A DNA stretch of 64,000 bases from Tenodera sinensis (lineage: Eukaryota > Arthropoda > Insecta > Mantodea > Mantidae), in assembly GCA_030765045.1 (NCBI GenBank), contig CM060965.1, forward strand, positions 145,497,374-145,561,373, in the 5' to 3' direction. The first letter of the stretch is position 1, and each line of letters opens with the position of its first letter. Below the pieces are notes generated by a model, which did no database searches, was not told where the DNA came from, and saw only the letters and a list, made by a program, of their open reading frames with translations. The translations under genes were made by a program, and so were the position numbers. This document shows positions 47,352-57,899 of this stretch, one piece after another.

Positions 47352-49910
47352 TTAGATCGCCGGACTTAAGATGTCCTTCGGCAATCTTTTGGATGGTAGT
47401 CGGCGCGGCTGTCTCTGGTCGTATTGGCCCAGGGTATTCACCAGAGGGTTGGGGTGGTTCTGGAGTTTGTTGTACATTGTTCGAGCGCGAGTTTTGATCA
47501 CGTCGACAATGTACGGGATACCGGAATGTTCGTGTAGGATATGGGCAGGAAATCTTCGGCCTGTATCATAGATCATCCTTAATGCCCGGTTCTGCAACGT
47601 CTGGAGTCTGATGAAGGTGGACCTTGCCACCACTCCCCAGATCTCGCATCCGTACAGGACCAGAGGCGGGATGATCGCTCGATACAGCCAAAGCTTCAGG
47701 CGTAGGGGCATGGTTTGGGGACTGAGGATGGGGTACAACTGCCGCAGGACAGCGTGGCCTTGCAGTACTTTGCCCCTGACGTGATGTCTATACGTCAGCC
47801 GCCGGTCCAGCGTGATCCCGAGATACTTCGTCGTAGTGACCCAGGGGATCCGACGGCGCCGAAGCACGAGGTCCAGCGGGAGCCGGTTGGCTATCGTATT
47901 AGCCAGGAGAATCGCAGAGCTTTTCTCCGGGTTAATAGACATACGCCAGTTCTCGCACCATCTATTGATGGCACAGAGGTGGGCTTGTACTTGTCGGTAA
48001 CTGTAGCGCGGGTTCTTGTTAGTAGCGAAGATCATGAGATCGTCCGCATACTGACAGATGTGTGTGTTGGGGTGCGTCGGGAGATCGGCCATGTAAGCTG
48101 CAAAAAGTGCCGGTGACAGTACACTGCCCTCGGGGACTCCTGCGCCAATGGGCCTTTCTCTGGAAAATGATCCCTCCACCTTCACCCGGAAGCTACGTTC
48201 CTGTAGGAAACTAGCCACCAAGTAAATGTATGGAGGGGGGATTTCCTGCTGTATGAGCTTGTAGACAAGCCCCTCATGCCACGTGGTAGAAAATGCCTTT
48301 TCCACGTCGAGCAACACTGCCACCGTTTTAGCCCTCTCCTGGTAAGCCAGGGAAGCTTTCTCGGCTACACGCAGTAGTTGTTCAGTCGTGGAATGACCAG
48401 AACGAAAACCAAACTGGTGTTCCGGTAGGAGACCTTTTTCCTCCAAAAGAGGTCCGAGGCGGGACAGGAACAGTTTCTCGAACACTTTCGAGACAACTAG
48501 TAGGAGGCTGATGGAACGGTAACTAGATGGAAAAACCGGATTCTTTCCCTGCTTCAAAACGCATACCACACGCGCCTGTTTCCAGACAGCTGGAAAGTGG
48601 CACATGCTGAGGCATGCGTTGTAAATGCGGGTCAAGTGCATCACGGCTCTATGGGGTAGGTGCTGGAGCATTTCCGCTGTTACACGGTCCTGCCCAGGGG
48701 CTTTACTAGGTTTTAGGTGCAGGATGGTGTTAGTTACCTCGCGAGGGGTAACTACCGGGATGTGGAACTCCTCGTGGCCCGCGGGTCGGACTTCTAGGAA
48801 GTCTTCTACCGCTTGTTCCACGAGGTCAGTATGGTCATCGTTCTGAGGATCTACCCTAGGCTGGAACTGAGTCTCCAGATAGTCTGCTAGTGCCTCTGCT
48901 TTTTCCCTCGGTTCAAAGACTAGTCTTCCCCGAGGGCTGTGCACTGGATGCTGGTGTGCAGATTTATCTTTCCTCAAGGCTCGGACGATGCGCCACGGTT
49001 TCCTCTCTTGGAGGTTTACGCGACGCATTGTTTCGTCCCAAGCTGCTTGCCTGTGTTTTCTTAGGAGTCGTCTCACCAGGGATTTGAACCTCTGGTGTAT
49101 TACTCCTATCCTAGGATGTCGGAATCTCTGCCATAGCCGTCTGACAGCATTCTTTGCTTGAATGAGGCGTTTTAGTGGGACAGGGATAGATGTCGGGTTT
49201 GGTGCTTCGGTAGGAATGCGATGCGTGTGAGCACGCACCGCGTTTAGGACGGAGGTAGAAAACCCCGTGGCTGCCTCCTCGAGAGCCTCTATCGAGTCTA
49301 TTCGAGGATTTGCTTCCACAGAGTTTTGAAGGGCTAGGACGGCTGCATCCCAGTCGACTTCATCCACCCAGTCCGGCACGCCCAGGGCAGTGAGATTAAC
49401 GTCTGCATCCACCACAACAGGGTTGTGGTCGGAGTCCAGATCGTTAATCACAGAGAGGTCCAAGTGAAATGGTATGTTTTTGGTGACCATGAAATCGATG
49501 ATGTCCGCGGCGCCGCGTGCCGGGTAGTAGGTTGGACCTCTCGGCCCGTGCGCGTGAAGGGCGGGGTTCCCGCTAATGAGACGGTACAATCCCCGGCCCT
49601 TAACGTTCTGGGTGCGGCTGTGCCAGCTTGGGTGTTTTGCGTTGAAGTCGCCTGCAATGCAAACCCTGTGGTGTAGGTTCAGGAGTGCCGTGATGTCCGC
49701 TTCATAGAAGTGACCATCCGGCGGGTCGTATACCGCCACAAGCACCAGATCGTTCCCGCCCAAGGATAGCCTTATGGGATGGTGCAGGCCCAAGGGGAGA
49801 GGGAAGCCTGTTTGCGAGTTCCCCTCCCCCCTTGGGAGCACGAACCAATAGGGGTAGATGAGGAATTGGGCTGAGCCAGCCTCCGCCGGGGTACCTCTAA
49901 CTGGGAAAAT
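47352..49910 (-). CDS. Jockey LINE ORF2: AP endonuclease (partial) and reverse transcriptase
   Basis: About 850 codons are open without a stop. The frame formally starts at 49973, but its first 21 codons belong to the tail of another LINE (49912 onward). AP-like endonuclease: VAVYDPPDG (79-87 of that frame), GDFNAKHPSW (108-117) and SDHNPVVVDA (181-190); its N-terminal third is missing. RT: KPSKAPGQDRVTAEML, SSYRSISLL, HQFGFRSGHST, LLDVEKAF (Asp556), GVPEGSVLSP and QYADDLMIF (642-645). The thumb ends in QTLQNRALRMIY. There is no RNase H, as in Jockey. Two usual residues differ: PEGS for PQGS, and AFS for AFD. It probably no longer mobilises itself. Confidence 0.9.
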   Translation of the reverse strand: MFPVRGTPAEAGSAQFLIYPYWFVLPRGEGNSQTGFPLPLGLHHPIRLSLGGNDLVLVAVYDPPDGHFYEADITALLNLHHRVCIAGDFNAKHPSWHSRTQNVKGRGLYRLISGNPALHAHGPRGPTYYPARGAADIIDFMVTKNIPFHLDLSVINDLDSDHNPVVVDADVNLTALGVPDWVDEVDWDAAVLALQNSVEANPRIDSIEALEEAATGFSTSVLNAVRAHTHRIPTEAPNPTSIPVPLKRLIQAKNAVRRLWQRFRHPRIGVIHQRFKSLVRRLLRKHRQAAWDETMRRVNLQERKPWRIVRALRKDKSAHQHPVHSPRGRLVFEPREKAEALADYLETQFQPRVDPQNDDHTDLVEQAVEDFLEVRPAGHEEFHIPVVTPREVTNTILHLKPSKAPGQDRVTAEMLQHLPHRAVMHLTRIYNACLSMCHFPAVWKQARVVCVLKQGKNPVFPSSYRSISLLLVVSKVFEKLFLSRLGPLLEEKGLLPEHQFGFRSGHSTTEQLLRVAEKASLAYQERAKTVAVLLDVEKAFSTTWHEGLVYKLIQQEIPPPYIYLVASFLQERSFRVKVEGSFSRERPIGAGVPEGSVLSPALFAAYMADLPTHPNTHICQYADDLMIFATNKNPRYSYRQVQAHLCAINRWCENWRMSINPEKSSAILLANTIANRLPLDLVLRRRRIPWVTTTKYLGITLDRRLTYRHHVRGKVLQGHAVLRQLYPILSPQTMPLRLKLWLYRAIIPPLVLYGCEIWGVVARSTFIRLQTLQNRALRMIYDTGRRFPAHILHEHSGIPYIVDVIKTRARTMYNKLQNHPNPLVNTLGQYDQRQPRRLPSKRLPKDILSPAI

Positions 49911-49911
49911 G

Positions 49912-50116
49912 TTGTTGTTGTTTTCTAGTGCCTTGCATCTGGCAATGAAGCCATTAGCATTCGTGCTTTCCAATACTTTTGAACTGTAGTTTCTTCTGAT
50001 CTTAATGCTTCACAGGTCTTCAAGTGTTCTTCATTCATTTCTGTTGGATCGTTACACAGGACACATATTGGTGAGGCTGAGATACCTATTCTGTAGAGAT
50101 GACTTGCCAAGCAGTC
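49912..50116 (-). mobile_element. I-like LINE 3' fragment (205 bp)
   Basis: The minus strand encodes the last part of the I-like LINE from the CVLCNDPTEMNEEHLK region to the stop, then the CAA tail at 49912. AACTGGGAAAATG flanks it (49899-49911 and 50117-50129). It matches 14740-15075 closely. Confidence 0.92.
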
Positions 50117-50136
50117 AACTGGGAAAATGTAGGGAT

Positions 50137-50301
50137 CTAAATATCATCTATTTAGTCCTCCCGGCTAGGTCCGATGGATCCGTTGACCAACGATAGGTGT
50201 GGTCCCCCTTGCAAAATGGGGGTTTAAGTCGGGTGATGTAACTGCCACATTGTAAAACTGGTGCCCGTTAAGAAAACAGTTACATGAAAGCCACATACAT
50301 G
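50137..50301 (+). mobile_element. SINE-like fragment (body of the 26421 family)
   Basis: It holds TTAGTCCTCCCGGCTAGGTC and ACGATAGGTGTGGTCCCCCT in the same order as the minus strand of 26421-26840, and stops at GAAAGCCACATACATG without the LINE tail. The 20-bp AACTGGGAAAATGTAGGGAT flanks it exactly (50117-50136 and 50302-50321). Confidence 0.85.
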
Positions 50302-50321
50302 AACTGGGAAAATGTAGGGAT

Positions 50322-50845
50322 TCTGCCCTTTTCTCTATCGTGGCAACGTTCCGGACGCCCTTCGGATCCATTCGCCTCATCCATCTTTCTGAATTGCCCC
50401 GCCAGTGGCATACGCATAAAGGATCGCCTTTCGGTCGAAATGCTAGGTCCCCATCCACAAGTTGTCGAGTCGTCTTCGAGGAAAAAAAAGCTCAAAATCA
50501 GAAATTGCAGGTTGAGGGTTTACATACAGACCAGAAGGGTTTGTGCTCAAAAATAAAGTTAGCCTGGGCACATAATATTGTAGAAAGTTCTTTTCGATAT
50601 TTCTCGAAATTAACGACATCAACATTTTTACCTTTTTTCAGTCTCAAGGAAGTGATGTTACTGTTATGTAACGCACCTCATTTATACATCATTTTGAAAC
50701 GTATTAAATAGGAAATGTCAATCTGATAACTATGTTCTTAACATAGATCACATGATCTCTGTAGCGAATTTAAACAAATTCTGTTGGTAAAAAGATGAAT
50801 TTTGAATTTCAAAATTCATATGTGTTTGGACAGTCCGTTCACTTC
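50322..50845. other. possible Jockey 5' sequence, then spacer
   Basis: 50322-50560 may continue the Jockey element on the minus strand (short frames with Ser/Glu-rich text), but I cannot match it to a domain. 50560-50845 is A+T-rich without features. Confidence 0.35.
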
Positions 50846-50849
50846 ACAT

Positions 50850-51092
50850 ATTTGAAGTTCAAATCATAGTACAATGCCCGCCAAAGATGATTTCTGCGCC
50901 TCCTGTCTGTCACATTATCGTTACACGAAGCCGTGCTCATTTCATTGGTTGATTTAGGCGATGCACTCTTGCACCGTGGCCTAATACAGCCATTGAAATG
51001 GGCATGGCGTAGTCCTACGATAAATAATGTGACAGACCGGAGGTGCAGAGATATTTTCTTTGGCGGTCATACATATTCAGAAAAACAATTTG
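50850..51092. repeat. foldback MITE
   Basis: CCGCCAAAGATGATTTCTGC at 50880-50899 pairs with the inverted GATATTTTCTTTGGCGG near 51050-51066. CTGTCTGTCACATTAT pairs with ATAATGTGACAGACCG. Arms of about 100 bp leave a short centre. There is no coding capacity. Confidence 0.75.
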
Positions 51093-51382
51093 GTGTATTA
51101 CAGTTTGAAGTACCTATATTTTATAGAAGCTACAGAATTTAAAGGAAAAGTAAAGCATTTTTAATTTTTTATGTTTATCCAATAAATATGTTTAAGTGCT
51201 GGTAGCGTATTTCTTATGCAAATCACTGGAAAAAAATATATCGAAAAATATAGATTCTTGTTTCCAACAAGAATTTGTACCTTAAACACTTCTAATACAT
51301 GCTCTAAGGAAGAGTTTTCTCCATGTATACAGATCTCAAGTTACTAACATTTATGTTGAGCAATTCCGCGAAAAAGTCAAGC

Positions 51383-52460
51383 CATGCTCCGACATCTTGA
51401 TTTTATAGCACAGTTCACCACTGACACATGGAATGTGGAAGGAGAGAAGAATGTTGCTGTAGATGCTTGCTCTAGAATCTATTCCACTCCAAAGACATTA
51501 CCATGGAAGAAATGTCAAAGGACCAGGCATCAGACGAAGAGCTAATCCAACTGCAAAAATCGACTACTGGTTCACTAAAGTTAGAATCCATTACATTAGC
51601 CCATAACTTTGAATTAGTTTGTGACTTCAAATGACAAGATCAGACCATTTATCCTTCAAGCTTTCGTCAGGAAGCTACCACAATCTGACCCATCCAGGAC
51701 TTAAAGGATATATGACATCATTCAACAAAGGCATGTTAAGCCGTCAATGAAAAAGAACATCAAACTCTGGATATTATCTGTACTTCCTGTCAGCGACATA
51801 CAAACAGCGGCATAGACCCTACCAGGCTGTAGAGTACGTTTTAGCCACCTATGCATTCATATTGTTAATTCACTTCCTCTTTCTAAAGGTTATGTTTATT
51901 TAGTGGCTATGATAGGCTGATATTCACGATAGCAAGAGGCAGTGCCAGTATAATTGCCGCAGAAACCATTTTAGCCCAAGTTTGTGTACATGGAATGGTC
52001 AATTTGGAGTTCCTCAAATCATCCCCACTGACCGTGAACGCCAGTTCGTTGCGAACTCTTTAGATGCCTAATACAAATTCTACGAACCTGACATATAAAA
52101 CTAACAACCTACAATCCAGCAACTAATAATAATCTATGGTTCGCCAATCAAGCTGATCACTAACTTTTTAAAGCAATCTTGAAGACTCGGAACTTCCAAC
52201 CTTTCTTTACAAACTAAAAGAAAATATGTGACTTCAAGCTTTTCGGGCGGAGCTTCACACCAGAAAGATTTTCACACACCCTGAACTAATGAAGTGTCTG
52301 CGATTTTGTTAGAATTATGGACATAGAAAATCACTGCAACCGTGTATGATGGTCCTTATTGTGTCCTAGCTCGTAGGGAGAAGCATTTTTGTATGGAAAC
52401 TAGCTGCTAAATAAACCAGCTCAGTGGATCGGCTAAAACCAGCGTTCATCCTCACGGATG
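51383..52460 (+). pseudogene. Gypsy pol remnant: RNase H end, integrase and C-terminal tail
   Basis: It starts LRHLDFIAQFTTDTWNVEGE followed by KNVAVDACSRI, the RNase H end. Next is PFILQAF, then the RHVKPSMKK zinc-domain region. The integrase core signature IHIVNSLPLSKGYVYLVAMI lies near 51860-51910, with LTVNASSLRTL (consensus TTDRGRQFES) near 52030. The C-terminal VDRLKPAFI lies near 52424-52450. The order equals the end of Gypsy pol. Numerous stops and shifts are present, and no LTR was recognised beyond. Confidence 0.8.
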
Positions 52461-52461
52461 G

Positions 52462-53017
52462 GTATTCCCTAGTTTGACCAAAGAAATGTTTCAACGATAC
52501 CCCAGATAACTACTACATTCAAAATCACACTGCCCCAAGCATCGTACGGGATAATATCCAGCTTTCATTCAAATCTACAAGTGTGGTAGACGAATGACCT
52601 CCCTCGTAAGTATTTGGACATTGTCACTGGAGAGGCAGAGTGTGCCTGTTCTGACTAACCAAAGGAAATTAAAGATGTGATAGCTTATGTTTCATGTTGT
52701 ATCCAAGAACGTGTACATGTGTACATTTTGAAGATTTCAGTAAATATAAGAAACTTGCTGTGTTGATACTTGAGCACGTAAACACAAAAGACAAACAAAG
52801 AACTACAGTTGCATTAAAACTACTAGTCCATTCTGACAGCTACTTGCAGATGGACATTTGTAAGTTTCCATGACAGCGAACGCTTCCACCAGTCAGTAAT
52901 CCACTCCTATATTGCACAACTGATAATCCCTCACCTTAAAGCTATTTTGAAGCCTTCCTTAGTTACCATACCGATCTGTCAGGTACCCGTGCGTCTCTTG
53001 AGATTTTCCCAATGTTT
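52462..53017. other. spacer, possibly the decayed Gypsy 3' end
   Basis: No coding or repeat structure was recognised. Confidence 0.35.
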
Positions 53018-53030
53018 TAGTAGTTTATCC

Positions 53031-53343
53031 TACCCCTGGAGTATCCGGGTTCGACCCCCGGTACTGGCAGCGGGATATTTCCCTCGCTGGGAGGTCTGGC
53101 ACGAGGTGTACTCAGCCTCGTTAGGTTCCGGAGGGGCCAATTGAGGAGCTACTTGAATAAAGTAGTGAACCCAGGTCGCGAAGGCCACATAACTAGCCGA
53201 GAGGGCTCGGGGCGCTGACCACTTCCCACCTTCCAGTACTGCACCCCACTCCTGACGCTTGTAGTGGGCAGAGGTGAGGGACACAGCGGCCGGGTTGTAA
53301 ACATAGGCTCGCAAAGGGCTGTTGCGCTAAGAGTTAGTTATTG
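53031..53343 (+). mobile_element. 5'-truncated copy of the 25804 SINE
   Basis: The A box is missing and the B box (GGGTTCGACCCCC) remains, followed by the same G+C-rich body (GGGAGGTCTGGCACGAGGTG, then GGGCGCTGACCAC). TAGTAGTTTATCC flanks it exactly (53018-53030 and 53344-53356). Confidence 0.93.
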
Positions 53344-53979
53344 TAGTAGTTTATCCATTAGAACACGACAGGATTTAACATTTTGCGGCATTTCGAATAT
53401 ACGTTTTGTGGTACGTATTATAAAGTTTTTGTAACTGTTCATCTGCGCAGCTTCTGTAAACGAGAAGCTGGCAACGCAGTGCACGCCGCTTGCAGCTAGA
53501 CGGTACAAAGATGTTCTGTAGCTATGCGAATGAACTGGTTTTAATGGAACATTCATTGTTTTAAAAAGTTAGTATAAAACAACATGTATGTATTTTTCAC
53601 GGGCATGCTCTTTTAGCTCTTTTCTTCAGCTACTTTATAGCTTTTGTACATAATATTAGACGTTAGCATTAAAGGAGTGCAAATTGTTTAAAATGTATTT
53701 TGCTTCAAAGGGATTAAAACACTATTCACGACTTGCTTATTGTAAGATCTAGAGATGAGGGATTTTTAATGCAGACCGCTGATAATGTTGGTGACAGTGG
53801 GTGACGTCTGCTAGTGCTAGCGATTGCCAATCTGCGAATGTGGATGCTGCAGCTGCACATGGTGTGAGTGTTATTGTTTAGGACCCTATTAGAATGACGT
53901 GAAATTATCTAGTAGAGCGGTTGACATTTCCAGAATTAAGACCTCCATCATATGGTCTAACGGAAATTCATCACCCGCC

Positions 53980-54020
53980 ATGATAGCCGAAGGACAGTTC
54001 AGTGATGTTGAGGAGGAAGG
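53980..54020 (+). CDS. putative host gene, coding exon 1
   Basis: ATG at 53980 opens MIAEGQFSDVEEE and the exon ends after two bases of a codon (GG), at the donor GTGAGT (54021-54026). The next strong exon, at 59279, begins with one leftover base, so the phases agree. Upstream of the ATG about 180 bp lack TEs and could be 5' UTR; no TATA box was fixed. The acidic start fits the acidic exon that follows. I do not recognise the gene. The link between exons is inferred from phase and order. Confidence 0.55.
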
Positions 54021-54218
54021 GTGAGTATTGACAGCCATCCTAAAGTTTAGGTTAGGTTTCTACAGCTGCAAGTTAGGTTAGTAGTAAGCGGTATCTGATT
54101 TCAAAAGTGTGTTAAGATTGCGTATCTACTAAAAACGCTGCTTCGTCAGAAATATTTACATTTCCCACCTGGATAGGTGGGAGATACTAACTCAGCTGGG
54201 ACGGCAGGGTAACACTCA

Positions 54219-54925
54219 TTCTTAACCAAAGTTTCACTTCCCCTCCAAGCAAGTCGGTTCCCCCCACGACTGCTTCTTCTATTCACGTGGTTTCTCCCAC
54301 CAAACATTAAAATGTCAGTTTCCAGGGTTCGAATCTTGGCTGGAGGATGGGAATGTTTATTTAATCAGGATTATTTCCCAATCTCCGTATACCTTGGAAG
54401 TGTGAATGGGAGTGTGAATTTAATGTAATACAAATCCAAAGATTAGCACATCGTAAGCCAATGCAAAGCAGTTATTGTTCCAAATGTAAAAATCCGCCCA
54501 CATGATTTTAAATGTTCAACAATGACAAATGTGTCACTTTATTGATTACGTGAATCTGTTGCTTTGAACTAAATATAAATTCACGTGCACATGATACTTT
54601 CTCTGTGTCAATCATTTAAAATAACTAAATAAATAGGTGATACATCTGTGGATGATAAATGTGAGTACCCTTATGACATTATTGTTGTAACCCCATCTAT
54701 TAGCGGGTTCCGTCATACAGTATGACAGTGAGTGAATTTCTTCTTTTAGATAAACGTAAATTAATATGCATTCATTCATGTATCATGTAAATTAAACTTT
54801 ATGTGTTCCTATCTTTTGGAATAAATAAATGTGAAGTGGAGTTCTATGGTAGATACTCCAGTTGAAGAAAGTAATGATGGGGGAACCAATTTGATTGGAG
54901 GGGAAGTGAAAAGTAGGTTGAACAT
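54219..54925. repeat. TIR element in intron 1 of the host gene, with a tRNA-like B box inside
   Basis: TTTCACTTCCCCTCCAA at 54229-54245 is mirrored by TTGGAGGGGAAGTGAAA at about 54895-54911, and the pairing extends imperfectly to about 45 bp (GGTTCCCCCCA). Inside, GGGTTCGAATCTTGGCTGG near 54327 resembles a Pol III B box, so a SINE may be embedded. Confidence 0.6.
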
Positions 54926-55069
54926 TAGGTTTTAAAGTATGCTCCCAGCTAAATTAGCATTACTGGTAGGTGCAAAATTATCCTAAATTAATAAGTAGTG
55001 GTGTAAGAACATGTCTCATTAAAATCGTTGGGGCCATCCACCATCCCTTTTAGACTTCAATTATATAGT

Positions 55070-55582
55070 TTTATTTCAAGCACATAATCTATAATTACAT
55101 ATATAAATATAACTATTCATATCTGGAGTGTGAATTATTTCAATTATGTGTATTACTGCAAGTTGTGCAATAAAGGAGTGCACCAGTATATGTTGGTCTG
55201 GGTGGCTTGGTTGGTTAGGTACTGACCTAATGATTCCAAGATCCCAGGGTAAAATCCAGCCCAGACTGATGGTTTTTAAGTGTGCTTAAAGGTGACAGCT
55301 CCATGTCAGTATATATAGTGGCATGTAAAAGCTGTGGAACCAAATTCCAGCATACTGGTGATCCTGGCAATGGGCAGCATTATTAACAAACCAAGTGTTT
55401 TTTTAAATGCACCAATACAATACTACATATGTGCTATCAGCACATTGAGTGTTGTTCCCAATACATTTATTTCAAGTGCATACATTCATAACTACATATA
55501 TAAATATGTTTACCATATTTCAAGTGCAAATTGATTATTGTCATTTATATGTATTACTACGCATTGTGCAACAAACGCACAC
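55070..55582 (+). repeat. imperfect direct duplication of about 115 bp flanking a SINE
   Basis: ATTTCAAGCACATAATCTAT at 55073 and ATTTCAAGTGCATACATTCA at about 55469 start two similar stretches that both end near GTTGTGCAATAAAGG or CATTGTGCAACAAACG. A SINE (55193-55400) lies between them. Confidence 0.6.
55193..55400 (+). mobile_element. diverged tRNA-derived SINE (family of 22330)
   Basis: Head TTGGTCTGGGTGGCTTGGTT, then CCCAGACTGATGGTTTTTAA and GGTGATCCTGGCAATGGGCA in family order. The B box is degenerate (GGGTAAAATCC), so it is older than the 22330 copy. Confidence 0.78.
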
Positions 55583-56417
55583 CTTAATGTGCATGTGTGC
55601 AAAAAATAATGCTGAGGTTTTAGCAGATACACAATCATAAATGCTTACACACATAAACCAGAGGTTATGAGTACCACTTCAAAAACTATGATAGCTTAAA
55701 GTAGGATAAAAAGGTAAGATGGCAGCTTACTCTGTAAATATCTAAAACTGTATCATGTATCTTTCCTAAACAAACAAGGCAACCTAAAATGAAAATCTCC
55801 AATATAACAAGGCACTTGTGTTTTAAGATTGGGTATTTGTGAAAACACTTCACATAGCTTTTTAAGCACAACTGTACTGCTATAAGAATAGTGAGTTTTT
55901 CAACTGTACTTGAATCACTAAGCAAATTTGCATTTATAGTTTATTTTCTTGTGTATCGGTAGCATTAATGAACACTAGGCAAGATCTGTTTGGAGAAATA
56001 TAATCTAATCATCAAGTGCTCTTTAATGTACTGAGAAAAATGCTAATTTCAGTGAAAGGTCGTCAAAATGTATATCTTTGAAGTTATTTTGTAGTGTAAA
56101 TTGACTATTCTGAATTCTGTGGTTTTGAATTTAAATGACTATAAAATTATATCTTTATTTGTAGTTACAGTAAAGTTTGCTGCTGCTGATATGTTTATTT
56201 GTTAGTAATAATAAAGTTCAGTGCTATATTATCTCACTAAGGCGCTCTAAGCTATTCTTTAATCTTGTGCCACTTGCAGGAAATATGCAGTGAAATCATC
56301 AAAATACTAATGGATAGCTTTTAAGTTCATTGCCATGAAAATAGATAGTTTCCAATAGGTTTTTGTCCATCTTGCTTTTAGAATTATAAAAATGTTAACA
56401 TTTTTTTGTATTAAAAA

Positions 56418-57887
56418 TCTGATGTGTTGCACTCACATGAATTTCTCTGCTCTTGTACTAACCATTCTTACAAACTCTTATTCCTATATCTTCTTCGTGT
56501 TAGTTGGGATAAACATTTGCAGAAATTATCTTATTGCTTATTTCCTTGCAGGCACAAGGGAAATATGAGAATACAGTAGGCTTTGAGCAGTAGTCAAATC
56601 TTCTAAAGCTTTGAGATTCTGTTCTCTTTGCGCGGTTAATGTATAAAAAAAATGAACAATGATGTTGCATTTGACGAAAGTTTAAGTTTTCCGAAACTGA
56701 CACAAATAGCAAGGAATATCTCCGAAATGGTTCACTCTACAAAAAAAAAATCTATTCGGATATAGATTGTGTGTTTTAGTGAGATCTACATTTTTTTTTT
56801 GTATTTGCTGTTGCAGGAGCTTTGCTGCAGAAAGGTGAGTAATGCCTTTATATATATTTACTCAGGGGTCTCCGTCTAGGGGATATGTGAATGGCGACCA
56901 CAAGGTACCCAAGCTGAGCAGAACATTACTTCCACTTACTGGTGTTTTGCTCCTCACTGTAACTTTTCTATCTGACCTTACCTTGGTCATCTCTTGTTCT
57001 CTTCCGACCCCGATGCTATTAGGGTTCCCGAGGGCTAGGGAGTCTTTATTTTTCCAACCTCTCCATTTCTCTAATTTCTCTATAAAATCTTAACCCCTAA
57101 CTTGCTGACCTGTCATGGCATGTAATACATTCTCTGATTGGTAATCAGAGGATATGGTCGGTGAATTTATTTTGATAACTCTCCCGGTCAGGTTGGTGAG
57201 ACCCGTAAACCAACGACAGGTGTGGTCCTCCAGACATTCTGGGGGTTGTGAGAGAGCGATGTGACTGCCAAAACATAAAAATATGGTTCTCTCTAAAAAG
57301 CGGTTACTATTACTGCTATTACTCTCTTCAATATCATCAGTGAAAAATATTGGAGAGCAAGAGGATTAATGACTTCATTGTCAGAAATCCAGCATTAGCT
57401 AACAACAACATTGTTTGTATAGTGAGATTTTGAGTTATCCCTTACAGTTTACGAGTTATTCAAAAGTCATCCAGAATAAACAGGGTTACATAGGCTATAG
57501 CCAGAAAATTAAAAATATGCATTTCATTTGTCATAAAATTATCTTAAACATATGTCATTTTACTCAAAATCGTTAGAGCCATTTTCAAGAAAATCAAAAT
57601 GTTCAAAGTTTTCCATGTAAAGGGTAGTTCAGGGTGGACCAGTTTTCTTCAAAATCTTTGTGTTGCATCCTTGAAAGACATTAAACTTAAATACCAACTT
57701 TGGTTTTTAACAGACTTTTGTTTTTGATTTATGCTGTCCACAGACTGACAGACACAGACACGGACCTTCTTCTAAAAATTCCTTTTCTTTTATTCATGGG
57801 GTCTCAAAACATATATTTCCAGTGAATTCTCAACATTGAACTTTTCGGTGGCATACAATACTTCCTCCACTTACTAGTTGAGAAAGT
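56418..57887 (-). repeat. R820 copy interrupted by a SINE-like retroposon
   Basis: The left part (56418-56805) and right part (57415-57887) join to one R820 on the minus strand. TCTGATGTGTTGCACTCACA opens on the left and AGAAAGT closes on the right, with A-runs outside. The TG tract typical of the family is almost absent. Confidence 0.78.
56856..57414 (+). mobile_element. SINE-like retroposon, sense copy of the 28298 family
   Basis: CTCAGGGGTCTCCGTCTAGG through GCTAACAACAACA matches the minus strand of 28298-28907. About 50 bp directly upstream (56806-56855) are not part of R820 and may be extra 5' sequence of this insertion. TTTGTAT occurs at both borders as a short possible target duplication. 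Confidence 0.8.
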
Positions 57888-57899
57888 AAAAAAGTAGGG

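Larger units (their letters stand above)
46935..50321 (-). mobile_element. Jockey-clade LINE, 5'-truncated, with two secondary insertions
   Basis: The coding part runs on the minus strand from about 49910 to 47352. About 400 bp of noncoding DNA (46935-47351) may be its 3' UTR, though no poly(A) end was found. The first residues of the element resume past two insertions, at 50302 and beyond. Base composition is clearly richer in G+C than the neighbours, as expected of a young element from another compositional background. Confidence 0.75.

Noticed and set aside
49911..49973. Formal ATG start of the Jockey frame at 49973
   Set aside because: The first 21 codons are the antisense-inserted tail of another LINE (CAA repeat and conserved 3' end), not Jockey protein.
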